This document shows positions 8,889-15,534 of a stretch of 64,000 bases of DNA, one piece after another; the stretch's first letter is position 1; the number at the start of each line of letters is the position of its first letter. A model generated the notes under the pieces. It ran no database searches and was not told where the DNA came from. It saw only the letters and a list, made by a program, of their open reading frames with translations. The position numbers and the translations under genes were made by a program. Source of the DNA: Sporosarcina sp. P34. Its GTDB lineage: Bacteria; Bacillota; Bacilli; Bacillales_A; Planococcaceae. The DNA is taken from the NCBI RefSeq assembly GCF_002743375.1, contig NZ_PDZC01000009.1, positions 61,478 to 125,477 on the forward strand, given 5' to 3'.

Positions 8889-8908
8889 ATAAGAACATAT
8901 ATTCTTAT
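8889..8908. promoter_or_regulatory. Palindrome in promoter of double LAGLIDADG gene
   Basis: ATAAGAA-CATATA-TTCTTAT is a perfect 7-bp inverted repeat about 18 bp before the start codon, next to the Shine-Dalgarno AGGAGGG. It could be a repressor site. The core GAACATATATTC is one base off the Bacillus LexA box GAAC-N4-GTTC, so SOS control is a possibility only. Confidence 0.4.
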
Positions 8909-8926
8909 CTTATAGGAGGGCTGGCT

Positions 8927-10597
8927 ATGACGATTGGAACATTGAAATACTCTACTCATTCACGATCTTACGGCTTTTTACTAGAAGACGGTAAAGCGGC
9001 AAAGGAACAATACAATGCCAATTGTAAGAACAGTTACCTGAAAATAATTTCACTGCCTTCTTCTAATGAAAAATTAAACAGTCTGCTCTGCGCATTGCTA
9101 CTTAGCAGTGGACGTATTATGTCGTCTGCAACTAACCATAAATATTTCCGTTTCACTTTCAATACAAAACACAGTGAATGGGCTCATTCCTGCTATCAGC
9201 AGTTACAATCGCATATACCAGACTTTCTTATCAAGAAGGAACAAACTACGGATACACGGAGTAAATCCGGCTTTACAGAGCGTGTGGTGATTGAATCTGC
9301 CCCTTGCGCTACTGCTGAAGCATTATACTCCGCTTGGTATCAGAACGTCTCAAAGGGCATGCCTCTGGAGTTTGTTGAACAGCATATGACCGCTCAGACA
9401 CTCGCGTGGTGGTACCAGGAATGTGGTCACTTGAAAGTGAAAGAAAACGGTACGCTGGAGAAACTGATTCTCTCCACCGAGCAATGGACCGAGGACGAGC
9501 TTCGGTTACTTCAATATGTAGTAAATATCAAATTCAATTTCCTGTTTGCAATAGACGGTCAACGAAGACTTATTTTGTATGACCAACTGCAAATCAAATA
9601 CTTTCTAGGTATGGTTGCACCTTGGATCCATCCTGTGTTCTCCTATAAAATTAAGAATGTAGAAGTTCGAAAACCCGTTGCAAAGCGGACAACTATACGG
9701 CTTCCCAAACAGATATCTATTCCCTCTCCTACTGATGAAATCAATCAAATGATTCAGCAATACGCTTCCTCTATTAGAGTAACAACAGAGAACTTTCAAA
9801 GATTCAACTACGCTCGGCAAGAGAACAATGAATCCAAACGCTATCAAGTGAGCCTTACTGAAGAAAATCGAGACATTCTTTGCTCCGTCCAAGCCGCAAC
9901 AGGTTTAACTTTGGGTGAGATTGTGCAAGAATGTTTTCATCAACAGAATTGCATATCACCACGACCGTTGAATACGTTGGATGATCTTTCAACTACACAG
10001 CAAAATATTATGCTTGGTTCTATTATTGGGGATGGTACATTAAGACATACACCTTCAAAATCTATGGGAATCAGAAGTAATTACCATGAACATTTTTCTA
10101 TAAATCAACATGAATATCGTGCTTGGAAAGTGATGAAACTTCATCCTTATCTTGTATTTAAACGTGAAGGTACGGTTATTGATTCAAAAGTTGATAATTT
10201 ATGGAGTACACTTCAATCTGATTTTTATGCCGAGAAAGTAAAAGATGAAAGAAGAATCAAGCGTTTACCTGCAAACCAACTTACTAATTTAAATGATTTG
10301 CACAGTATAGCAACTGTCTACATGGATGATGGGTCACTAATGCTAACAACCCGCGTGAATGACAATAATAAAAAGATATATATCACTCCTCATATAGCTC
10401 TGTACCTACAAAACTTCACATATGAAGAATTAGAATGCTTCATAGTACAAATCAAAAGTTTAACTCTAGCTGAATTTACACTTACGAAACGACCTGATGG
10501 AAATGGTTATTATTTGCGCACAAACCGTACTGCAGATACATTACTGTTTCTTCAAGACATTCAACCTGTTACAATTACCTGCCCTGCAATGCAATGA
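8927..10597 (+). CDS. Double LAGLIDADG protein, first unit degenerate
   Basis: A 556-aa protein with two homing-endonuclease-like units. Unit 1 (~45-245) keeps the fold pattern but its motifs read LLCALLLSSGRI (53-64) and AWWYQECGHL (160-169): the acidic residue before each G is replaced by S and C, so it should not cut DNA. A ribbon-helix-helix-like stretch follows (VSLTEENRDILCSVQAATGL, 308-327). Unit 2 (~358-545) has intact motifs IMLGSIIGDGTL (361-372) and IATVYMDDGSL (461-471). Unit 2 is visibly more AT-rich than unit 1, suggesting a fusion or insertion. AGGAGGG precedes the ATG. It is convergent with the intron-bearing flagellin gene and overlaps the next gene by 4 bp. It may act in trans on those ORF-less introns, which is inference. 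Confidence 0.75.
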   Translation: MTIGTLKYSTHSRSYGFLLEDGKAAKEQYNANCKNSYLKIISLPSSNEKLNSLLCALLLSSGRIMSSATNHKYFRFTFNTKHSEWAHSCYQQLQSHIPDFLIKKEQTTDTRSKSGFTERVVIESAPCATAEALYSAWYQNVSKGMPLEFVEQHMTAQTLAWWYQECGHLKVKENGTLEKLILSTEQWTEDELRLLQYVVNIKFNFLFAIDGQRRLILYDQLQIKYFLGMVAPWIHPVFSYKIKNVEVRKPVAKRTTIRLPKQISIPSPTDEINQMIQQYASSIRVTTENFQRFNYARQENNESKRYQVSLTEENRDILCSVQAATGLTLGEIVQECFHQQNCISPRPLNTLDDLSTTQQNIMLGSIIGDGTLRHTPSKSMGIRSNYHEHFSINQHEYRAWKVMKLHPYLVFKREGTVIDSKVDNLWSTLQSDFYAEKVKDERRIKRLPANQLTNLNDLHSIATVYMDDGSLMLTTRVNDNNKKIYITPHIALYLQNFTYEELECFIVQIKSLTLAEFTLTKRPDGNGYYLRTNRTADTLLFLQDIQPVTITCPAMQ

Positions 10598-10845
10598 GCT
10601 ATAAAACTAACTGGCAGTATCGTTTCTACCTGGAAACTCAAAAATGGCTGCGCGAATATCCCGAATATGAACTCATTACTAGCTCTAGAGACAGGATGCG
10701 ACCTTATACACCAAAAGAAATAGCTACATTAATAGCTATGAAACAAAAAGGCTGCACCATTCAACATATTGCCGATCAGCTCGGACGCAGTTATTGGTCG
10801 ATAGTTTACAAAACCAAAGATCTACAGGATCAAAATCTTATGTAA
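10594..10845 (+). CDS. Small Myb/SANT-like helix-turn-helix protein
   Basis: An 83-aa protein whose ATG overlaps the TGA of the LAGLIDADG gene (ATGA), so the two are translationally coupled. Residues ~38-75 (YTPKEIATLIAMKQKGCTIQHIADQLGRSYWSIVYK) have the form of a Myb/SANT or resolvase-type HTH: a Thr-Pro-Lys-Glu start, a recognition helix after the turn, and the common GRSYWSIVYK ending. Base composition is like LAGLIDADG unit 1 and unlike AT-rich unit 2. It may be the displaced C-terminal DNA-binding part of an ancestral single protein, or a regulator or specificity subunit. Confidence 0.6.
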   Translation: MSYKTNWQYRFYLETQKWLREYPEYELITSSRDRMRPYTPKEIATLIAMKQKGCTIQHIADQLGRSYWSIVYKTKDLQDQNLM

Positions 10846-10846
10846 G

Positions 10847-10878
10847 CAAAAGAGACTTCTAAAAAGAAGTCTCTTTTG
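10847..10878. terminator. Bidirectional terminator between HTH gene and hag
   Basis: A perfect 14-bp stem, CAAAAGAGACTTCT (10847-10860) with AGAAGTCTCTTTTG (10865-10878), encloses an AAAA loop and gives U-rich ends in both directions. It serves the plus-strand LAGLIDADG/HTH pair and the minus-strand flagellin message. Confidence 0.9.
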
Positions 10879-10892
10879 GTTATTAAGTACTA

Positions 10893-13024
10893 TTAACGTA
10901 GTAGTTGTAGAACGCCCTGAGGCTGTTGATTGGCTTGCAAGTAGTCCTATTGTCTCTAATAGGCTCAGACTATATCTTCACCCACAGCATAACCTGTTTG
11001 GGGCTGGGCGCTTCGGACGGTGTTGCTTGTCCTACGGATTTCATCGTCATAGCCCTGAAACCTTAGACGGTATATCCTAGTCGTTGAACCTTCTCCAGAG
11101 TTTCCTCACAGGAGCTTGGCTGCTGATTGTCCATTGTTTCATCCTCATCATTTTCAGACCATCACGCTGACCGTTTCCAATTACGTTGTGGTTGATGAAG
11201 CTTTAGGAAGTTCCAGCAATTCACCCAGTTGTGCTCTTATCTGTTACCGGATAAGACGCCCTTCCAATCATTATCTCAAGAGTTGTAATACTCCTTGAGG
11301 CATCTGATTCGATTGAGCCAACATTGCTTGTGCTGCTTGAGAAAGAATTGAATTCTTCGTTTGTTCCATCATCTCTTTCGCCATCGTGCGAACATTAGCT
11401 TTCACTAATGACTAGACTATATCTTCACCCTTCTATACCTTGTGGATATTGATTAGGGGTCGGGCACTTCGGATTCGCAATGCTGATGGACATTGTTTCA
11501 CCTATGGATTTCATCACCATAGCTCTCGCCTTAGATGGTCTATCCTAGTCGTTGAACCTTCTCCACTCTTTCGAGACAGGAGCTTGGCTGCTGATTGCCC
11601 AATCTCTCTTCTTTTTGACCATTCACGCTTGCCGTTTCCAGCTACGTTGTAGGGAAGTGAGTTTTAGGGGTTTCCAGCAATTCACCCGATCATACTCTCT
11701 AGCCGTTACCAGCTAGGACGACTGTGCTTGTTACTGCTTAAGCAGCTAAAGCATAATCTACGTCACGGATACGAGATTCCGCAGCAGTTAGGTTTTCTGA
11801 AGAAGTGTTTAAGTTGTTAATTGAGTGCTCTAAACGATTTTGGAATGCACCTAGTTTAGAACGCTCTCCTGAAACTTGTTGAATAGCCTTATCAAGAGTC
11901 TTAATTGAATCGTTTGCTCCATCTTGAGTTTGAAGATTTATATCTTTTACGAGACCTACATTTGTATCCCCAAGAGTCTTAGTACTCATTTCATTAAAAT
12001 CAATAGTCATGTTTTGATCTTTGTTAGCACCAATTTGTAAAGTTGCTCCACTATTTGATACAGTTATAGTAGCACTATCTGTTCCACTAGCTAAAGTAGC
12101 AGTTAGTTCAGCACCTCTATAACTAACTGATTGTCCAGTTCCTGTGATTGTCTCTGCAACAGAGTTTTCATCAGTAATCGTAACTACTGCGTCATCACCA
12201 CCAGTAATGGTATCCTTGTCACCGAATTCAGCTGCATCTGTACCGCCTAAAACTATTTTTGCATCTGAGCCAAAGGCTTTAGTTGAAAGTGAAATTGTAT
12301 CAGTTGTTCCTCCATCACCAGCAACTACGCCAGTTTTATCAGTATATGAATTAATTCGAGCCTTTACAGCGTCTACATCTGACTCATCGTCCATATCACT
12401 GAAATCAATTGTAACACCATTAATAGTAAGCTCTTTTCCTGATAATCCTGTGTCAGTTCCAGCACCTGCAAAAGCTGTAGTTCCTTCTGCTGCAGTTTTC
12501 ACGGTAGCTGCAGTAGAAACATCTACTGTATAATCACCTTTTTTTAGTCCAGAAGCAGTTTCTAATTTCACTACAGTATTATCATCTGATGAACCTACAG
12601 CTCCCAAACTACCATTCAAAAGTTTTTGAGTGTTGAATTCCGTAGTATCAGAAATACGATTAATTTCAGATTTTAGTTGTTCAACTTCCTTTTGAATTTC
12701 TTTTCTATCATCTAATGTATTAGTGTCATTGGATGATTGGACTGATAACTCACGCATACGTTGAAGAATATCATGTGTTTCATTTAATGCACCCTCAGCA
12801 GTAGCAATCATTGAAATACCATCTTGAGCATTTTTAGATGCTTGATCCAATCCACGAATCTGACCACGCATTTTTTCAGAAATTGCAAGACCTGCTGCAT
12901 CGTCCCCTGCTTTATTGATACGAAGACCTGAAGCTAGTTTCTCCATTGATTTAGATTGGTTAGTTGAAGCTGTGTTCAACTGACGATGTGTGTTCAACGC
13001 TGCAATATTATGATTAATTCTCAT
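10893..13024 (-). CDS. hag: Flagellin, gene split by two group I introns
   Basis: The filament protein. Exons by my reading are 13024-11756, 11384-11316 and 10937-10893, giving 460 aa after splicing. The conserved N-terminal D0/D1 (MRINHNIAALNTHRQL..., ~1-145) and C-terminal D1/D0 (from ~350) flank a Gly/Thr/Asp-rich variable domain. Joined ends read RIRDVD|MAKEMM (exon 1-2) and SQAAQAMLA|QANQQPQGVLQLLR (exon 2-3), matching the flagellin consensus. Without splicing, translation runs six codons' worth of intron 1 and stops (RIRDVDYALAA), giving a 428-aa protein lacking the C-terminal helix needed for FliS binding and filament packing. Start ATG has AAGGAGG. Sigma-D promoter and CsrA hairpin lie upstream. 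Confidence 0.92.
10938..11315 (-). ncRNA. Group I intron 2 in hag (ORF-less ribozyme)
   Basis: A 378-nt intron. Conserved core elements occur in order on the minus strand: P (GGGTGAATTGCTGGAA, ~11226-11211), Q (CAATCAGCAGCCAAG, ~11130-11116), R (GGTTCAACGACTAGG, ~11090-11077) and S (GAAGATATAGTC, 10979-10968). P2 is CTTATC/GATAAG just before P. P1 pairs exon end GCT with GGC in the guide, the splice-site U facing G, and the intron ends in G (10938). The T4-like P/Q/R/S forms suggest subgroup IA. It closely resembles intron 1. Its first 45 nt duplicate the last exon. Confidence 0.9.
11271..11315 (-). other. Intron-borne duplicate of flagellin last exon
   Basis: The first 45 nt of intron 2 continue the exon 2 frame and encode QSNQMPQGVLQLLR plus TAA, exactly the length of exon 3 (QANQQPQGVLQLLR, TAA). 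Base identity is about 31 of 45, but only 2 of 14 residues differ; eight codons differ synonymously. A message spliced only at intron 1 would therefore give a complete 460-aa flagellin. Synonymous-biased divergence implies that this segment is translated and selected. Confidence 0.85.
11385..11755 (-). ncRNA. Group I intron 1 in hag (ORF-less ribozyme)
   Basis: A 371-nt intron with P (~11687-11671), Q (~11597-11583), R (~11558-11544) and S (11426-11415) nearly identical to intron 2, and P2 CTAGC/GCTAG. P1 is unusually clear: exon GAT plus intron TATGCTT (11758-11749) pairs with AAGCACAGTC (11729-11720), with U.G at the splice site and one A-C mismatch; a small hairpin CTGC-TTAA-GCAG sits in its loop. 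The last base is G at 11385. The in-frame TAA 18 nt into the intron lies in the P1 loop, so translating ribosomes would enter P1 before stopping. Confidence 0.9.
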
Positions 13025-13049
13025 TTTAATTTCCTCCTTGAGTATGTGT

Positions 13050-13072
13050 AGGGTACACTTCCTTGTGACCCT
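13050..13072 (-). promoter_or_regulatory. CsrA-binding hairpin in hag leader
   Basis: AGGGT(C)AC-AAGGAA-GT(G)TACCCT forms a stem that presents GGA in the loop, the classic CsrA target. A second GGA is in the Shine-Dalgarno AAGGAGG 20 nt downstream. The paired sites match the Bacillus hag leader, where CsrA dimers bridge both and block translation until FliW removes CsrA. Confidence 0.75.
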
Positions 13073-13128
13073 GAATTTTGTGGCGGTGTACAGAGCCGGC
13101 CGAACTCTTTCTCCCGCTTACACTAGTA

Positions 13129-13155
13129 ATATCGGATAGCTAGGTAAAGAGTTTA
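13129..13155 (-). promoter_or_regulatory. Sigma-D promoter of hag
   Basis: On the minus strand, TAAA (13155-13152), exactly 15 bp, then TCCGATAT (13136-13129) matches the sigma-D consensus TAAA-N15-GCCGATAT with one difference. It gives a leader of about 100 nt. Confidence 0.88.
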
Positions 13156-13236
13156 GTATATTTTTCAAGTTTCTTAAAATCCAGAAAAAAAGATAGCGTG
13201 CATATGTCATAAGTTTGTCTAAACAGAGTCCCACAT

Positions 13237-13271
13237 AAAAAAGCATCGCTACAGAATCTCTATAGCGATAC
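13237..13271 (-). terminator. Terminator between csrA and hag
   Basis: The minus strand reads GTATCGCTATA-loop-TGTAGCGATGC followed by six T. It separates the csrA operon from the independently promoted hag gene. Confidence 0.85.
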
Positions 13272-13286
13272 TTTCTCCATTATAGA

Positions 13287-13508
13287 CTATTCTTTATTCA
13301 TCAACTGCGTGAATAGATCCATATCGATTGTGAGTGCCTCTTTATTTGTCTCTGTAGTCGACTGGACTAACTCACCTCTGAGTATTTCAATGGATTTCGG
13401 CGCTTCAATGCCAATCCGCACGGTATCTCCTTTAACCTCCAGTATCCGAATTTCTATATTGTCTGCAATTTGAATCGACTCGTTTACTTTACGTGACAAG
13501 ACGAGCAT
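13287..13508 (-). CDS. csrA: Carbon storage/flagellin translation regulator CsrA
   Basis: A 73-aa RNA-binding protein with the diagnostic start MLVLSRKVNESIQIADNIEI and the GDTVRIGIEAPKSIEILR core strand region. Dimers bind GGA loops and block ribosome access to hag mRNA. I chose the ATG at 13508 because AAGGAGG lies seven bases upstream; a frame seven codons longer lacks a site. It starts one base after the fliW stop, so the antagonist pair is cotranslated. The terminator follows, and its target hairpin lies 200 bp downstream. Confidence 0.93.
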   Translation of the reverse strand: MLVLSRKVNESIQIADNIEIRILEVKGDTVRIGIEAPKSIEILRGELVQSTTETNKEALTIDMDLFTQLMNKE

Positions 13509-13509
13509 G

Positions 13510-13941
13510 TCAGTTCCCTCCTTTATCAAGTGGGTGTCTGACTGTGAAACGCGGGTCGTTGAGAATCATTTGTTTGGCTTTTTTATTTAGAACTTGAAAG
13601 ATTAATGGAGCTTGCAAGTTGATTGTCGACTTGTGATAGGGCTGTTTCATGGATAGGATGCCAAGTACCATGATATCTTCTGGCTGATTGATTTCAAGTA
13701 AGTCAATCGTCGAGCTATCTATTTCAAATGTATAATCGGTTACTAGTGTATATGGATTAGCTACAATAAATGCAACTTCTTGCTGCTTCGTTGATTGCAA
13801 GACTTGTAAAGCGTCACTGCCTTCAATTGGCAACAATACAAAGTCTGTTTCGTTTTCGAAGCCTGGGATTCCTTTTGGAAAATACCACTTTTCTGTTGGA
13901 TCTATATCGATCGTGGCATGAAATTTGGTTTCAATTCTCAT
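13510..13941 (-). CDS. fliW: Flagellar assembly factor FliW
   Basis: A 143-aa protein with the FliW signatures FPKGIPGFENETDFVLLPI (~21-39) and LQVLQSTKQQEVAFIVANPY (~45-64). FliW binds either flagellin or CsrA, releasing CsrA repression when cytoplasmic flagellin falls. Length and beta-rich composition match the family. Immediately upstream of csrA and downstream of the yviE-like gene in the usual Bacillus order. Confidence 0.93.
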   Translation of the reverse strand: MRIETKFHATIDIDPTEKWYFPKGIPGFENETDFVLLPIEGSDALQVLQSTKQQEVAFIVANPYTLVTDYTFEIDSSTIDLLEINQPEDIMVLGILSMKQPYHKSTINLQAPLIFQVLNKKAKQMILNDPRFTVRHPLDKGGN

Positions 13942-14020
13942 GTTGTAAGTTGCTCCTTTACTTAATGTCTTGTTTACTATTACGTTATTGATTACGAAGA
14001 TACTTAATATACATTCTTCA

Positions 14021-14575
14021 TTACACTTTCCAATCGATTTCGATAGAAGGATGTTGCTCCAGGTTGGCCGTTACGGTCCCTGGCGTGTAGTAATGGATGG
14101 GTTTGTTTACCTGCGCATCTATTATGGGCTTTTGTGGTGTTACGTTTATATTCAATTGGCTTGGTGTAAAGCTTCTTTTTAATTGCAATGGATTTCCTAC
14201 AAAACGGATACCTAGCTCGGCTACTGGTCTATCTGTGTTTTGTTTAATAATATCAGCTAACGGGTTACCGCCATTTTCAATTTTTACGAGTTGCATCCCT
14301 TCCTGAGCTCTACGCGCAATGCCTTCTTGAACTTTTTGCTGGCTGTACTGTGCCACTTCGTCTCCCCGTCTGAACATGCTCATCAAATCTAGTGCCGCCC
14401 GATTTTCTGTCGTGTCAATTGTAAGTTCGGACGGTGTAGTGGACATTTCAATAATCGCTGCTGGTTGTTCGATAGTCAGAGAAGCTTTCGGTTGTTCAAT
14501 CTCTTGTATGGGTTGATTTATCTGTAAGCCTAACTTAGCTGAAGTCGTTTGGATTTGTAGTTGAGGGATATTCAA
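14021..14575 (-). CDS. yviE: DUF6470 flagellar operon protein (YviE-like)
   Basis: A 184-aa protein of repeated short IEQPxAxL / LxINxP patches and a C-terminal TPGTVTANLEQHPSIEIDW segment, matching the YviE/DUF6470 proteins found between flgL and fliW. Molecular function is not established; the conserved position implies a flagellar or CsrA/FliW-linked role. I prefer the TTG at 14575 (MNIPQLQIQ) with AAGGAAGG eight bases upstream, since the GTG at 14584 overlaps that site. Confidence 0.8.
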   Translation of the reverse strand: MNIPQLQIQTTSAKLGLQINQPIQEIEQPKASLTIEQPAAIIEMSTTPSELTIDTTENRAALDLMSMFRRGDEVAQYSQQKVQEGIARRAQEGMQLVKIENGGNPLADIIKQNTDRPVAELGIRFVGNPLQLKRSFTPSQLNINVTPQKPIIDAQVNKPIHYYTPGTVTANLEQHPSIEIDWKV

Positions 14576-14602
14576 GTCTATCACCTTCCTTTGCTTTCCT
14601 AT

Positions 14603-14634
14603 ATAAAAATAGCGGACACTATCAACGTGTCCGC
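14603..14634 (-). terminator. Terminator after flgL
   Basis: An 8-bp perfect stem GCGGACAC/GTGTCCGC (14612-14619 with 14627-14634) is followed on the minus strand by TATTTTTATA. It may attenuate rather than end transcription, as the yviE-fliW-csrA genes follow at once. Confidence 0.75.
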
Positions 14635-14642
14635 ACTACTAT

Positions 14643-15518
14643 TTACCGCAAGAAATCCGTTAAAGAAGGCTGGATAATACGCGCTCCTACCGACAATGTG
14701 GCCCGGTGGATAGACTCAGAAGTAATCAAATCCGTAATGGTTTTTTCATAATCAATATCTTCGTTTTCAGAACGTTGCTTTTTCGCTGCTCCTTCCTGCA
14801 TTAGAAGACGATTTTCCATAAGTTCTGCACGATTGGAACGCGCACCAATATCCGCACGTTTTATTAGAACGTCATCTAGCAACCCATCAATTTTTTCTAG
14901 CGCAGAACCAAAATCATACTTGTCGCCCGTATCATTTTTTATATCGGTGAATAATTGATTAATATTATTAAACAGATCAGACACATTCGTACTTACACGC
15001 AAGTCTACTCCATCAAATACTTCAATTAATACATTTTCTTTAAAAGATGCGCCCGATTCATAATTTCCCGTTGTTTTGTCGAATAACGGCTTATCGGTCA
15101 TCTTGCCACTAAATATATGTTTGTCGCCAACTTTCGTGTTCGCTAAGTCCTGCAGTTGATTTTGCAGTTGCTCTAATTCGATTTTGATCATTTCCCGGTC
15201 ATTAGCTGTCATCGTACCGGAATTTGCAGCATTTGTGGCTAATTCCCTGGCACGGTGAAGGACTTGTCCAACTCCATCCAACGCATCATCCGAACTGTCG
15301 AGCCAGTTGCTGACTTCGCCTAGGTTTTTCTGATATTGCTCTACTCTGTTGACCTGCATACCATAGCCGAGACTTTTCATGATGACGACAGGATCATCGG
15401 AAGGGCGGGTCACTTTTTTACCTGTATTTAGTTGCTCTTGTAATTTCCCCATCGTATTATAGCCGCTTGATAGGTTCCGCAGCATGTTTTGCGATAGCAT
15501 GGATTGTGTTACACGCAT
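14643..15518 (-). CDS. flgL: Flagellar hook-filament junction protein FlgL
   Basis: A 291-aa flagellin-like junction protein: N-terminal MRVTQSMLSQNMLRNLSSGYNTM coiled-coil, Gly-Lys-Lys-Val-Thr-Arg-Pro-SDDP motif (~33-43), and a C-terminal helix ending SVGARIIQPSLTDFLR. It forms the second junction layer between hook and filament. AAGGAGG precedes the ATG. It starts 17 bp after flgK. Confidence 0.95.
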   Translation of the reverse strand: MRVTQSMLSQNMLRNLSSGYNTMGKLQEQLNTGKKVTRPSDDPVVIMKSLGYGMQVNRVEQYQKNLGEVSNWLDSSDDALDGVGQVLHRARELATNAANSGTMTANDREMIKIELEQLQNQLQDLANTKVGDKHIFSGKMTDKPLFDKTTGNYESGASFKENVLIEVFDGVDLRVSTNVSDLFNNINQLFTDIKNDTGDKYDFGSALEKIDGLLDDVLIKRADIGARSNRAELMENRLLMQEGAAKKQRSENEDIDYEKTITDLITSESIHRATLSVGARIIQPSLTDFLR

Positions 15519-15534
15519 GAGAATTCCTCCTTCA

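Noticed and set aside
12144..12533. Plus-strand 129-codon frame inside hag
   Set aside because: Shadow of the flagellin variable domain; Ser/Val/Pro-rich by codon mirroring and without a ribosome-binding site.
11738..13024. hag as a truncated pseudogene
   Set aside because: The missing C-terminal codons lie downstream in order, intact, with group I intron cores and fitting splice sites, so splicing explains the break better than decay.
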